This document shows positions 12,463-24,974 of a stretch of DNA of 64,000 nt, one piece after another. The position numbers and the translations under genes were made by a program. The number at the start of each line of letters is the position of its first letter. Within the stretch, counting starts at the first letter, position 1. A model generated the notes under the pieces. That model saw only the letters and a list, made by a program, of their open reading frames with translations, was not told the origin of the DNA and ran no database searches. Source of the stretch: Diphasiastrum complanatum. Its lineage: Eukaryota > Streptophyta > Lycopodiopsida > Lycopodiales > Lycopodiaceae. The stretch is taken from NCBI GenBank assembly GCA_029204225.1, contig CM055111.1:27732340-27796339 (forward strand), written 5' to 3'.

Positions 12463-13994
12463 CTCCCTTAATGTGGTCCTGAAAAACTTTGATCTTCAAA
12501 TCTAACATATCATTAAAACTGAGATGTTGCTCCTTTGATATAGCCTTTGTGAAGTAATCTGCTGCCATGTAGTTTGTTCTACAGAAAACCAATGCTACTT
12601 CCTTGCTATGCACTTTCTTTCTAAGGTAATGATACCTGATTTTGATATGTTTGCTTCGAGAGTGAAATCTCGGATTGAGAGATAATGCTATTGTGCTTTG
12701 ATTGTCACAATAGATTGTTGTAGGAAGTGTTTGTGCAAGGTTGAAGTCTGCAAGCAGTTGCCTTAGCCAGAATGGCCTCTTTTGGTTGCATTTGTGACAT
12801 CTATGTATTCGAATTTCATTGATGACAATGCAACCGAGGTCTGCTTTCGGCTGTTCCATGAGATTGGGCCTTGGTTGTATATAAATACAAATCTAAAAGT
12901 TGATTTTCTGGTATCGATATCTACTACCCAAACCGCATTTGTGTGGGCTTCAAGGATGTTGGCAGTTTGGCTGCCTCCATAGCAGATGATGATGTATTTC
13001 ATGACCTTTTTTACCACTTTCCAGTGAGTTAAGCCTAGATTTGATAGGAACTGATCGAATATGCAAGGTCTGGTCAACATCATTGCGTACATTAGTGAGC
13101 CGATGATGGATTGAAATGGGTAGTGCTTCATTTCCTCCTTTTTGCCTCAGTTTGAGGAGACTGTTCCTTTGATAATTTTAGTCTAGGGTTGAGTGGAAAG
13201 TGACTTGGTTTGTAGTTGGCCATACCATACTTTTCCAGCATGTTGTTGAGATATCATTGCTGATTGATAAAACTCAGTCTGCTGGGTTGATCTCATTGGA
13301 TTTGGATTCCGAGACAATAGTGGGCTGGACCCATGTCAGTCATCTTGTATGCCTGGGCCAACATGCATTTTGTATCCTTCATCAGATTCAAATTGTTACT
13401 GAATAAAAGTGTATCATCTACATAGAGAGTGATGATAATGAAATGTTCTAATATAGACTTGAAATAGACATTCGAGTCTGCCGAGTTTGGAATAAAATCA
13501 ATCTTGATCAGAAATGCGTTGATTTTTTGGACCCAGGCTCTAGGTGATTGTTTTAGCCCGTAGAGAGCCTTGTGGATTTTGCATACAAGATGCTTTTGAT
13601 TGCCCTTGAGTTTGTATCCCTCTGGCTTCGACATATAGATTTCCTCTTCGATGGTTCCATTGAGGAAAGTGGTCTGAACATCCATCTGGTGGACTTCAAG
13701 ATCTGCTACAGCTGCAAAGGATAGAAGTAGGTGGATTGAAGCATGTTTGAAAACTAGGTTGAAGGTTTCAGAATAATCCAAATTTGGAATCTGGGAAAAG
13801 CCTTTGGCGACCAGCCTGGCCTTGTAACGATTTAGCCTCCCTTCAGGGTCGTACTTCGCCTTGAATATCCATTTGCATGGAATTGGGCTTCGGTCCTTTG
13901 GCAACTCAGTGACTGCCCATGTTTGATTTTCTATCGGAGAATCGAATTCGGTGTCCATTGTTGCTTTCCATTGATCAACATCAGAAGTAGTCAT
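12463..13994 (-). pseudogene. Copia 2 reverse transcriptase and RNase H
   Basis: The RT ORF at 13994-13293 is long and well kept: YKARLVAKGFSQIP, HQMDVQTTFLNGTIEEEIY, LYGLKQSPRAW and the catalytic YVDD (ITLYVDDTLLF). It ends DMGPAHYCLGIQIQ. RNase H continues at 13131-12463 in two frames with SIIGSLMYAMM, ISWNSRKQTSVALSS, IYCDNQSTIALSLNP and the C-terminal ADYFTKAISKEQ. A frameshift near 12780-12850 disrupts the ALSSTESEY region. This is the best-preserved part of the element. Confidence 0.85.
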
Positions 13995-14142
13995 TGCCTC
14001 AGAAACGATGGTTGGTTCCTACAAAAGGAGTAGGCCGAATCATCCATAAATCTGGAGGGAGGCTATCTGGACCTATTCGACCTTCTGGTTTAAACTTCAG
14101 TCCTCTGATGTGTATTGACTCATTGAGGTTCTGACTCATTGT

Positions 14143-15425
14143 CTAGTCAGTGTCGCTTTTCTGCAGTTGGATCCCTAGATCGAAATTTGGGTGCTCGATC
14201 CCTGGGTCGGATTTGTTAGCAGCTTTTCCTTTGTGGTCGATGAACTGGTCTTTCACAAAAATGACATCTCTACTGGTGAATGCCTTCTTAGTATCCAAAT
14301 TGTAGAGCTTGTATGCCTTGTGATCCGGGGAATAGCCGATGAAAATCATTTTTCTATTTTTGTCATCTAGCTTTCTTCTTAGATCTTCAGGGATCTAAGC
14401 GAAAATGATGCATCCAAACACTCGAACATATTTGAGTGATGGTTTCAATCCTATCCACACCTCATAAGGTGTCTTGCCATTTAGGGCTTTGGTGATGGAT
14501 CGATTTTACAAATAGGCAGCTGTAGTAATAGCTTATGTCCAGAATTTCTTTAGAAGAGAGACATGGGTCAACATGCTCTTGGCACTTTTGATGAGTGTCC
14601 AATTCTTTCATTTAGCCATACCATTGGGGACTGAGGTGAGTAGTTGGTTGTAAATTGTTGATGTATCTCATTGGCCTTGCAGAATTCCTTGAATTCTGTG
14701 GAGATATACTCTCCCCCTCCATCTTTGCATAGAGCTTTGATCTTCCTCTAGGTTTGGTTTTTTGCAGACGTTTTATATCGCTTGAAGAATTTGAACACTT
14801 TGGATTTGTTCTTCATAAAGTATGTAGCAGTCCTTTGAGAGAAGTCATCGATGAAGATTAGGAAATAGAGAGCTCCCCCAGTGAAAGTAGTTTGTATCGG
14901 GCCACAAATGTCGTTATGTACAAGGTCAAGCAAGCCTTTGGAAGTATGAACTGAATATGAAATAAAGGGACTTCTAGCATGCTTGCTGATAATATAGCTT
15001 TCACATGGAGAAGTTGGCTTGCTGACAGAAGGATGATCTTGTACTAGTCTCTAAGTAGACATTTGTTGGATACTATTGAAATTGAGGTGGCCAAGTCTTA
15101 AATGCCATAGCATATTATTTGATTCAAAAGTGGCTATTTGAAGAGCTTGACTGTTAGAAGAGTAGCAGTGGCTGAGTTTGTAAAGATAGCCGCTTCTTCT
15201 TCTAAGGGCTAGAACCTTCCGGGATTTGTCAAGAATTGTGTAGCCATTTGTATCAAATTCAACCCTACGACCTGAATATGTGATTCTACTAACTGAGAGC
15301 AGATTTTTGGTTAGATTTGGAACATGAAGAATGTTGGACAACAACTTGACTTCACCTTTTTTGAATTCAATTCTAACTGTTTCTTTCCCTTTGATTGAAT
15401 GCGATGAGTTGTCTCCAAGTTGCAC
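14143..15425 (-). pseudogene. Copia 2 integrase (gag-pre-integrase, DDE core, GKxPYE end)
   Basis: The GAG-pre-integrase motif LWHLRLGHLNFNSI lies near 15110-15070. The first catalytic Asp is in HNDICGPIQT (14933 on). The second is in CKDGGGEYIS (about 14730). The expected catalytic Glu in 'NGMAERKN' reads NGMAK*KN (about 14615), so the Glu is lost and a stop follows. The end of the domain is seen as GKTPYEVW and FGCIIF, then the 14349-14143 ORF (MIFIGYSPDHKAYKLYN). The enzyme would be dead. Confidence 0.8.
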
Positions 15426-16440
15426 AACTCATGAGTGGTTGAATGACTTACAGTCTTTGAACCAGTCACCATGGTGAGTCATATGTTGGGTTGCTCCAGA
15501 ATCTAGATACCAGGAATCGATATCATTGTTCTCCGACTTTGGTTACAAAAGCTGCTTCATCTTCTTCTTGTTGCTGATTTGAGTGACTGGTTGTAGCACT
15601 ATGTGCTTGTTGTTCGAACTGCTTCTTCTTTTTGTTGTTGCACTTCAAAGTTTGGCAGTCCTTGATTTCGTGGCCAGTCCTCTTACAATATCTATAGAAT
15701 AGTTTTTGCACTAGTTGGAATGATGAAGAACTTGAATTCGATCTTGAACCAGAATTTGGTCCAGACTGCATGTTGCTCTTCTTGTCAGTATAACCTGACT
15801 TTGTAGACCTCTTGGATCTAAACTTCTAATTTTTCGAATATAGAGCTTAAGGATCCGATCCTGAGCTTGAGGAGGATGCTGATCTTATGATCTCCTCTTG
15901 TAGAAACAACGATATTACTCTTGATAGAGTGAGGTGCTCCTGAGTAGAAATTGCCATTACTCAATTTTCGTAGGCTTCAGGTAGACTCAATAATAGAGCC
16001 ATGAGTGCATCAGAATCTTCTATGACTGAGCCGGTTGCAGTCATCTGCTCCATAATATTTTTGAACATGTTGAGATGACTCAAAACACTTTATGTGTCAG
16101 ACATCCTCAAGGTGAAAAATTTCTTCCTCATATTGTAGAGAGTTGCTAAGATGTCCCATGCATTCTTAGTAGTCTGAACAACACGTATGTGGCTGATTTG
16201 AGTATCCTTGATGTTGAGGGTGATCATAGCAAATGCTTTGCCATCTCTCAATCTCCACTTGGTGATGCTGGCTGCATCACCTTCTGGTTTGAGCTACGTG
16301 CCATCAACGATGTCTCACAGTTCTTTGGCTAGTAGTATAACCTTCATCTTGAATTTTCAGAGATGGTAGTTATCTCCATCAAGTTTGTCAATGAGAAATG
16401 AACTAGATGATGGATCCATTCTGGTTGAACGAGATCGTTG
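15426..16440 (-). pseudogene. Copia 2 gag and protease region
   Basis: Gag starts at MDPSSSSFLIDKLDGDNY and continues through frameshifted segments with DTQISHIRVVQTTKNAWDIL and ALMALLLSLPEAYEN, the UBN2-type core. The zinc knuckle reads YRYCKRTGHEIKDC (about 15697-15660): the first Cys of CX2CX4HX4C is replaced by Tyr. The protease active site WYLDSGATQHMT follows at about 15515-15480. In-frame stops interrupt gag in several places, so no full protein can be made. Confidence 0.8.
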
Positions 16441-16544
16441 GTAGAAACAACGATTTTCGGTTAGCTGCACATTTGCTAGAGAGATGTCTTGGTAGAAACA
16501 AGACTGATAATTAGTAGTAGAAATGTAGAATGCTGAAATGCCCA

Positions 16545-16555
16545 CTCTGATACCA
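16545..16555 (-). other. Copia 2 primer-binding site
   Basis: TGGTATCAGAG on the - strand matches the 3' end of plant initiator-Met tRNA. It is preceded by a ...TCGACA LTR end and followed by the gag start about 120 bp on. Confidence 0.85.
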
Positions 16556-16605
16556 TGTCGAAAATGTGGGGATGACTGGTAGCGGAAGCTTGAGCGATGA
16601 ATCAT

Positions 16606-18180
16606 TCATACAAAATTGCGCAAATGAACAATACAGTAGTGAGACAAAAATTGCACTCTGATTAAGATCAACAATGAGTACAATGGCTTGAAGTGATATC
16701 CACTTTGGTCATGGGCTTAGCGCTTGGACTAGCAGCTTTCTCTTTCTATACTGTGATGGGTCTATCTCCTTCAGTCCTCCTCTCTCCAAGGCTCTATACT
16801 TCTCTGAAACTCTTCTGATTGCTCCTTGGGAGAGGGCTCTTCCACTGTTATTTGACTTTTGGACAAGCAATCTGGATTCTTTATGTATGCTTCGAAACTT
16901 TTGTGCTCCTTGCCCTAGTCTCCTTTTCTTGGCTTGTCCTTTAGCTCAAAGTTAGATAGCAATCCTTCTACTCCCTCTACACCTTGTGGCTTCATTTGTT
17001 GTCATCTTCAGGAGTTGACATCTTTCCTTGAGGCTTTGGAACTGTTGGCTTTTCGTCTTTTGAGATTGTGGCAGCTTCTAGTGATGTAGTGGTAGAATCT
17101 TCTGTAAAGGGCTTGGGCTTGAATATGGCGGGCCCAACCCCTTCTTCCCTTTCCATGGCGCGATGGCTGCCGATGGTGTGAAGAGATTCTTCTTTGTTAA
17201 AAAGTTAACTTCCTCCTCTAATGGATGGTTGCAGTTTGGTTGTTAGCTTCACTAGTACTGGTGGAAGGCTTTGTTGTCATTGGCATCTCGAGACTGCTTT
17301 TGGTTCGATGGAATGGATGGTGAAGTCGTCTGCTTAAGAAGTAATAGTGTCTATTGATAACTTTTGCTGATACTTCAATGTAAAGAATTGAGCATAAACA
17401 TTAAGAGGTCCTACCCATAATAATGCTATATAAAGAAACACACTAAAATCAAACGACATTGTACGAACAAACAAGCAAGCAACAAACAACATAGTATATT
17501 TCTATGCGTTTTCTTTACAAAAGCAGTGTGAAATGGCACAAGGCCATGGCAACATGAATGCAAGGACATAAAACAAGAATGCAAGTGTCATTCATATAGC
17601 ATGCGACAAACAACAACATCAATCTCAAGCCACGACAATAGGATAGTTTGTCATCTAGATTCAAAACTACAGTTCATGACATCAGAGAATATGTACCTAG
17701 AGACACTATGATATGAAGGGCAAAAGCTTGAGAGGTTGGGATTCTCGCACTATCAGAGGATATGCCTAACAATGGTGCTACAAAGAAAAGACTTGATTAT
17801 AGGCTAGCAACAATGTGGTTGGATCCCTAGGTCAGATAGTCCTTGGTGATGCTATACTACCATGTCCAGTGGTAGAGATCATTTAACTTATTCTGATGTG
17901 TCAAAGGATAAGCTTCAAGAACAACACATGTTATTCTTCATGGTAAATAGGTCAGAGTCATCTACACATTTTGCCAAATAGTAATATGGTGACTCTCTAC
18001 AACTCTATGCAAATGCGACTGGCCTGGGCTAGTAGAAGCTTTGGTTGAGGATGAGAATATGTCATATGATAATTTCCAAACCATGAGGTCACAATATTAC
18101 CCCTCCCTTTTATTGGATTGGCGGTTCCACACCAATGACTGTTGCGCATTGTCGGGGTTTGTCGTTGTCGGTGTCCTTGT
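16606..18180. other. Upstream flank of Copia 2, no gene recognised
   Basis: 16606-17350 should include the 5' LTR of Copia 2. Its - strand has short Ser/Thr/Pro/Lys-rich open stretches (for example AATISKDEKPTVPKPQGK) but no known domain. 17350-18180 shows nothing I can name. Confidence 0.4.
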
Positions 18181-18187
18181 GGAGTAT

Positions 18188-18469
18188 GGACATGCCCGAA
18201 ATAATGGAGCATGTTTGTAAAAAATTGTCTGCTAGAGAGCCATGGCTACATGAGGATGGAACATAAACACGAAGAAAGTACTCATATAGCACATCAATAG
18301 GGTATGAATCTTCCCTTATGATTGATTATGAGGATGGACATGGCCCGAAATAATGGAGCATGTTTGTAAAAAATTGTCTGCTAGAGAGCCATGGCTACAT
18401 GAGGATGGAACATAAACACGAAGAAAGTACTCATATAGCACATCAATAGGGTATGAATCTTCCCTTATG
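18188..18469. repeat. 147-bp near-perfect tandem duplication
   Basis: 18188-18320 (GGACATGCCCGAAATAATGG to CTTCCCTTATGA) recurs at 18335-18469 with one inserted base near the start. The near-identity indicates a recent duplication in otherwise featureless sequence. Confidence 0.95.
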
Positions 18470-18688
18470 AACATATACTACCAGCTACATGCAAGCTTAT
18501 TGATTCATTAGTCAGTAGTGCATAATTGGCTCTAGGATATGATAGCACTAGCTTGGACATAGGGTCATATTGAAGGTACGGATATGAGATGCGGAATCTC
18601 ACATGGTCGCTAATCTAAACCTGAATATAGCCCAACTTTAGGTTCGATTCAAACTTTTGGCCATAACTCTCATGTCTATGCTTTGTAG

Positions 18689-19515
18689 AATTTGCCCAAC
18701 ATATCAGAAGAATCCTCAGAGAATGTAGATTTCAAAAATATCAGGGGCGAATTTTGATGTGCAAGTTTTAGGCCTATGTGAGTTTATTTTAGGTCCAAAG
18801 GACCCCAAAAATACAAAAAACTCAATTTTGCGGCATGATCAAAACTCGCGTGACCCACAGATGGATTTGAAAAGTACTAATGAGGCTACAATACGGCCGA
18901 CGAGTTTTGTTGAGTCACCCAGATAGCTGTGTGGGTTTGATTTTGACCAAAAATGGCTAAAATTTGGGTTGACTACTCAAAAAACAAAATTTTTTCCATG
19001 AAACAAACTCGGAGAAGGGCTAGGAACTCGCCCATGATGAGCTGATTCCAGAAATATATAGAGTGCGAGTTTTGATGACCCCTCTAAGTAGCTGTGCAAG
19101 TTTGCTTTGTCAAAAAATGGCAAAATTAGTGTTGTCTGCTCAAAATTGCAACTTTTTTGACCGGAAGGAATTCGCACAAGGCCCTAAGAATTCTTGAAAG
19201 GTTTTCTCAATCCATTAGGATAGTGGGCGAATTCTGTCTTGATGATTTTTGTTAGAAAGTTTGGGTAAAGTTGATGTTTTTTGATAATTTTCAGCTCCAA
19301 AGAATTCGCACAGGGGTCAGAGAGGTTTGGCACTATTTTTTCTGGATTCTATATGGTGGGCGAGTTTATTTGAGCTGATTTGGGATGTGGTAGTTGTCAA
19401 AGAACAGGTCAGAACAACTGTTTGGGGTATTTTCTAAACCTATAGGAATTCGCACATAGGAGTTTCAAAAGGATGGTGCTTTGATTAGGTTCTGTGCAGA
19501 TGGGTGAATTCTATT
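18689..19515. repeat. Diverged array of units with GAATTCGC...GCGAATTC inverted arms
   Basis: Six loosely similar units start near 18689, 18845, 19024, 19168, 19302 and 19446, spaced about 130-180 bp. Each begins with an AA(C/T)TCGC- or GAATTTGC-like box and has a (G)GGCGA(A/G)TT box 50-75 bp later on the same strand. The two boxes form an imperfect inverted pair. No ORF crosses it. Confidence 0.6.
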
Positions 19516-21190
19516 ATGTAGGCTTGAGGCAAAAAATAAGGGAACAATTCAAAACATGAAAAAAATGACTTTAAAACCCTACTTTTTGAACCAAGGGACT
19601 TGGTTCCTCCCCCGTTACCAAAAAAGATGGATGTGTGTGAGAATGAGGGGAACGAGATGGAGTCCAAAATTTGCAAAAAAATAAGATTAGAACACCAGTA
19701 GGGAAAAAGGTAGCAAAAAAAATTACAAAGAGAGGGAGAATAGAGCGGCAACGATGCCAATGTTGTCTTTCAGGGTTTCTTCCTACTATGGCTTCCCAAC
19801 TAGTAGGGTTAGGGTTCCTAAAAGACATTGAAGTATAGTGGTGGCAGGGTTTGATTTACTCCATTCTTATGTTCTTTTGCATAACAAAACCTCTAAGGCT
19901 GACCCTTCTATAGAGAGAAGATGACCTAAACTAGTTTCTTAAGGCAGTCTCCCAACTAAGGAATGTCCTAGGTTAGCTCTCTAGGGCTTCCCCCAACTAG
20001 AGAGTATCCTAAATTAGCCTAACCCTAATGACCACTATGGCTGCCCCTCATCTAGTGATTTCCTAATTTATCCCTAAGTAATCCTAACTAACTCCCACAA
20101 GGGAAGAAAAGATGAGTCCATAGAGCAATAATCCCACAATAACAAGCACAATAACATAAAACCATGTGAGGAAAGCTTAGTGGGGCTCGAGCACCTACCA
20201 CCAAGTATTCTATCCACAAGTGGGAACACAAGTTAAGCAAGAATAGATTAGTATCATTAGAGCTTGGGCTTGTACAAGTGTTACTTAAGGCTCCCAAATC
20301 CACGTCTATATATACAATGAGTGATAGGCCCATATGCTAAAATGCTTATGGGATACTCCCAAAGCTTATTGCTACGCTATTCTAAGAAGTGACTTCCTGT
20401 ATGAAGTTCACTTAACAAAATAAACTTAAAACTTCTAAACTTAGAATTAACTTTAAACTTAGACAAATATTTAAAGTATTACAAATATTTCTTGGTAATA
20501 GTTAAACTTAAATGGAAAAGAGTCTAAGTCTAAGGTTTCTAAGCATTATTGCTTACAAAATTGAGTTTACTTTTGGACTTACAAAACACATGCCACAATA
20601 ACTCTTCTAATGCCGCCATTAAATACAAGGGATTCCTTGGGGCTAACACAAACAAGTCCTAAGAACAAAGATTTCTTGATTTGTAGAAGTGATTTTAGCT
20701 TCAAACTTGATGGAGATGGAGCATATACCTACAAAAACAATTTGATTACTTAGAGTTGATGTAGACTTTGTTGTAAAACATGGTTTTAGTGCATGTTATT
20801 GACATTGAATACTTTAGATTCAATCGTATATGTAATGGTTGTGCTAGACTATTCAAGAGATATTATATCTCATAGATTTTTTTTAATTATTATTTTTAGT
20901 TCTATTATGAGAAATTATGAGAATATATTTTCATTCGGGTGGACATGATGAAAATTGATAAACACAAAATCTAGGTATATAAATACATATTTTGAATGGG
21001 CAAAGTCGAATTATCATGTTATTTATTTTAAGTAAAAAAAATATTGTAGTAATGACTCAAAAAAACTAAAGCCTAAAGTATCTAATGTCAACATAAGTGA
21101 AAAAGTATGTATCCACTTATTTATAAGCATGCACTTAAATGTCTTGCTATAATTGGACTCTTCTTTAACCCATATAACATATGCACCTAT
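19516..21190. other. Non-coding stretch, three weak 60-70 bp repeats
   Basis: 19915-20060 has three imperfect copies around 'CTAA...GGC(A/T)G/TTCC...CAACTA.(A/G)GA.T.TCCTA'. Short - strand ORFs at 19485-19828 and 20088-20333 have no recognisable domain. Otherwise I see nothing. Confidence 0.4.
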
Positions 21191-21191
21191 A

Positions 21192-21204
21192 TCACTACAA
21201 AAAA
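21192..21204 (+). other. Possible CACTA transposon terminus
   Basis: CACTACAAAAAA resembles the terminal inverted repeat start of plant En/Spm (CACTA) elements. I found no matching inverted end within a few kb, so this is only suggestive. Confidence 0.2.
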
Positions 21205-24000
21205 GGTTTCACTACTTTTGACTCATGTTGCTATTCTAAGGGTCACTAAAGGCTAACTATAATGGTGATTGCCTTGCATAGCAGGGTTAGCATACTTTTG
21301 TCCATATTCAAAAAGTGGGATTCCATTTTTTTATTAGACTAAACTTCATTTTTTATTTTGTGGCACATGAGGTCACACTCCTCTTTGGCATGTAAGGACA
21401 AATCAAGTGCAACGTTTTGGCCCAACCCCATTGCCTATCAAGTTTAGTTGTCATTAGCGACTCAAAAAACGAGCCAATCATATGCAACTCAAGGACAAAG
21501 TTCCAATCATAAAAACATGGTTGTATTGACACCTAAAATGAAATTTGCTTACACAATCTAAAAAGATGGTGGCCATGTATGATATTTTACTTGCCAAACT
21601 ACTCAATTGTAAGGTAAAACAAAAGGGCAAGCATATCGATGCATCTATAGTTTATAGTGGCCCTAAGAGCTACATACTTGTTTGAGATATACTAGTACTT
21701 GCTGGCCAACTAATCATATTAGAAATCCAAAAAACCCTATCTAAGACTCAAAATTTTAGTTAGTATGAGTGCAAGAGCTTTTTTTGTGCTTTTATCACTA
21801 AGGAGACTAGAAAATTATGTACAAATGATTAGCTATTTATTTGCATATCTAAGAAGGTCATCCATCAATAGGCACAATGGCCATAACTCAGTCAAAAGCT
21901 ATGTGTAGGTGCCTCTATCCATGCACACAAACTTATTTTGAAGTGTTAAATTATAGCGTTTGTACATGCCATAAAGAATGCATACTTGCTTCAATAATTT
22001 CAATGTCAAAACTTTCCAACTTAGTTTTATTTGATCAAACCAAAAAACCAAAAATCGAAAGTCTACAATAATACTAGATCACATGTCTTAAAATAAATAC
22101 CTTGTTGTACATCAAATTTATGGTCATGACTAATTGAATCATGATGTATCTGATTTGAAATCAATTATAATCTCATCATAAGCATAGAAATTCTCCATGG
22201 TCATCGTTTGTGATCATTGTTGTACATGAAATTTAAGCATGGGATTTGTTAAAGTTTGATCTTTGCATGGAAATACCAAATGCCAATTATGAAAAAGGTT
22301 CTAAGTAATAGCCTTAGCTTTGTATAAGATACTATTTGTGAAATTGAAACAACTGTCAATCAATGTCTTTCAACCAAAGTCTTCAAACTACTTGGAAAAT
22401 TGATCTTTTACATGCTTTGTCCTTTTTTTATTATGTTAACTAAAAATCCCATTTTCATTACTTGATGTGATGTTATGTCCTTTATAACTAATTGCCATTT
22501 CATTTTATTTATGTCTAGCGAACTATATTTTACCACAAGTAAAATGTACAAAGGCTATGTACCATTTCTTACATGATGAAACAACACAATAATAAATGCC
22601 TGCTATTAGCTTTTAGGAGTCATATTTATACATGTTTTATAAGATATTAACATTGAAACATGTAATTGCTTTCAAAACTTATACCAATTTTTTTCTAGCC
22701 ATGTAGACATTTAGAATCCATACAAACACTCGGATAATATTTATAATCACAATCTTTCTTTTTACCATACACTTGTGCGTCAACAATGATCCATTCAAAT
22801 TAACTATTATAAAAAGTTTTGTACATCAACTTGTGATTAAATTTTACATAAGTATAAATCCTCTCCAAAGGAAAAATAAAGTTTCTCATAGAGTTATTAT
22901 TGAACACTGACATAGACAAACTCCATTTTCAATCTTGACTCTACATTCTTTGAAGACATGTTTGTTTTACAATTGTTGAATGGACTTCATATTTAATATA
23001 CAAAGATTGAATTCTTAATTAATGTAGTGATGTGATGTATTTAGAGGTTAATGTGCCAAAGATACACAATCGATAAAACACATTTCTCCAATTCCAAGAT
23101 GTTAGACTATCTTCAATAGCAAACCCGATATTATTCAAAATAAAAAGATACCAGAGAATGCTCGAGGTTTACGTTTTCACTCAATACTCATTTTCCACTT
23201 ATCATCTTGACATATGAACAATACAACCACACAATAAATCGCTCAAACCCATTGCAATTCACAACTTATTTATGACAATACAATAGTCAATTAGAATCAT
23301 TTTTTTCATTGACAAAGTTTGTAATGCCAACATTTTTCAAAAACAAATGCAAAATATTTTTATTTGAAAGAACAGAACAACAAGTACGCATATGAAAGTA
23401 TTTGAAGAGCTATTACAATTTCAAAATAATGCACTTTCTACAAAAGGAGAGTCATGCACATTTTTATGTATGTGATACAAAGAAAACATGAAAAAAATCT
23501 TCGTCTCTTCTGGTTGGTGCAGCCAAAATACTTTCTATTAGCTTTGTTGGCTTAAAGTAATAAAATTCTTTGATATTTCTGAATGATGATCAGTCTTTGT
23601 TGCATGGGACTGAGCATGAACAATGGTATGAGCGTTAAATTGAGTTTTCTATTTTGTCTTAATCTCTTCATATTGCTATCATATAATTTATATTTATTCA
23701 AAATAATATCTTTTCCGTCTATCATTATTTAACAATGATTGAAAGGATTCTTTAAGCCTAATATTCCATAGAATTCAATTTTTTTATTTCATTTTTTTAT
23801 CGTTTACATTATAATCACTTTATTTTGATATGTATTGGACTAGATTTCTCTTCGATTTCAATGATTCTTTAACTTTGAAAGTTCATGTCAAAACTTTTCA
23901 TGATCTTCAAAAAATTACCTGGTTGAGAAAGGGACTACCTTATTAATTTCTCAAGTACAATTCAAGCACCAGGTGACTGACTCCCAATTCCCATGAGTAC
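21205..24000. other. AT-rich gene-free stretch
   Basis: No ORF over 70 residues, no transposon motif and no clear tandem repeat. Probably old decayed repeat sequence. Confidence 0.6.
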
Positions 24001-24233
24001 TAAATATTGCATCAACTGATAATCAAAAGACCTATTTCTCCCTTCCTTCTATTATTTCAATTCTCGACGGGTAGCTGTAGTGAAAAGAGGATCTGGATCA
24101 TAAGTTCATGTAGGCCGAGCTACGCATCATCTATCTTTGTTTATAATAGTTTGGATCCCAACCAACTCCATATCCTAAATTTCATGCAAGTCAATATTGC
24201 ATCGAACGATTCATCAATGAATAAGCCTCCCCA

Positions 24234-24434
24234 TTGCCTGTTTCTACACGATCAATAAAATCCACCTATTTGCCACGCCCCGTATTTAGTCACGGTCAAC
24301 TAGATGTGGCACTATCGAGAGTGCAAAATGCAGCAAGTGTACGAGTGTTGATTAGTGACAATGACGACCAATTTACCGATGTGGCAGGAGTGGCCAAGTG
24401 CACTCAAAACATTGTATATTCGGAAGTGCTTTAG
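24234..24434 (+). pseudogene. Helitron (PIF1-like) helicase C-terminus
   Basis: The ORF contains YLPRPVFSHGQLDVALSRV, which is helicase motif VI of PIF1/Helitron proteins (usual form GQLYVALSRV). It ends with NIVYSEVL and a stop, the typical tail of plant Helitron helicases. Nothing upstream matches motifs I-V, so only the last 60 or so residues survive. A Helitron 3' end (CTRR after a short hairpin) should lie shortly downstream, but I could not identify it. Confidence 0.75.
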
Positions 24435-24439
24435 TAGTT

Positions 24440-24970
24440 TGTTTGGAGTAAAGGTAAGGGTTGGATTTATGGATTGTGGACATGCAATAGGTTTTTGGTT
24501 AGATGTTAGATTAGGATTGGGGTTTGGGTTAGGGTTAAGTATGGTAGGATAAGAGTGAAGGTTAGGTTAGTTTGTAAGTTTTAGGGTTATTGTCGGAGAT
24601 TATGTTTGGAGTTTGCATGGATTATCCACGCCATAATAAAATGCAAAAAAATTTAGGCTTGGCTTTCGCGTGGATTTTGTGTGGACTACGTGGCAAATTT
24701 CCGTCATTGACAAGCGTGGCCGACGATCTAGGTGGCGGCTTGTGGTCAACCAATGATGGGCGGCCGACAATTTGGGTTACGGCCGAAGGTTTGGATCGAA
24801 GGTCAATGGTTTGGGTCAAAAGTTGTCAGTGACAATTAGCCGAAATTTTGGATGGCGGTTGATGGCTTAGGTGGACGGCCAATGATCATACAAGGTGCGG
24901 ATGGTGGCCGATCTTGCACATCTCACATCTCGCATCTCCAATCCTTCTTTGCCAAGCTTAACGTTGAGTC
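24440..24970. repeat. Telomere-like stretch and GGCGGCCGAT-rich dispersed repeat
   Basis: 24505-24545 has degenerate plant-telomere-like GGGTTTGGGTTAGGGTTAAG. From about 24700 a GC-rich patch repeats variants of GGCCGA(C/T)GATCTAGGTGGCGG and GGCGG(C/T)(C/T)GATG. The same motif recurs at about 34890-35000, 37737-37770, 38885-38990 and, inverted, 39690-39720. Confidence 0.6.
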
Positions 24971-24974
24971 AGAA

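Larger units (their letters stand above)
12461..16555 (-). mobile_element. Copia retrotransposon 2, nearly complete internal region (PBS to PPT), inactive
   Basis: A primer-binding site on the - strand (16555-16545), gag, protease, integrase, RT and RNase H, and a polypurine tract (AAGGGAGAG at about 12469-12461) lie in canonical Copia order over 4.1 kb. The 3' LTR begins TGTTAGATTTC at 12460 going down. The base before the PBS ends TTTCGACA, consistent with a 5' LTR end. I could not match a full 5' LTR in 16.56-17.4 kb to the sequence below 12460, so the LTRs are diverged, truncated or rearranged. Many stops and frameshifts are present. Confidence 0.85.

Noticed and set aside
19485-19828. 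Two - strand ORFs of 85-91 residues
   Set aside because: Hydrophobic, no recognisable motif, overlapping in different frames.
24505-24545. Telomere-like GGGTTTGGGTTAGGG run
   Set aside because: Too short and degenerate to be a telomere or a clear interstitial telomeric repeat.
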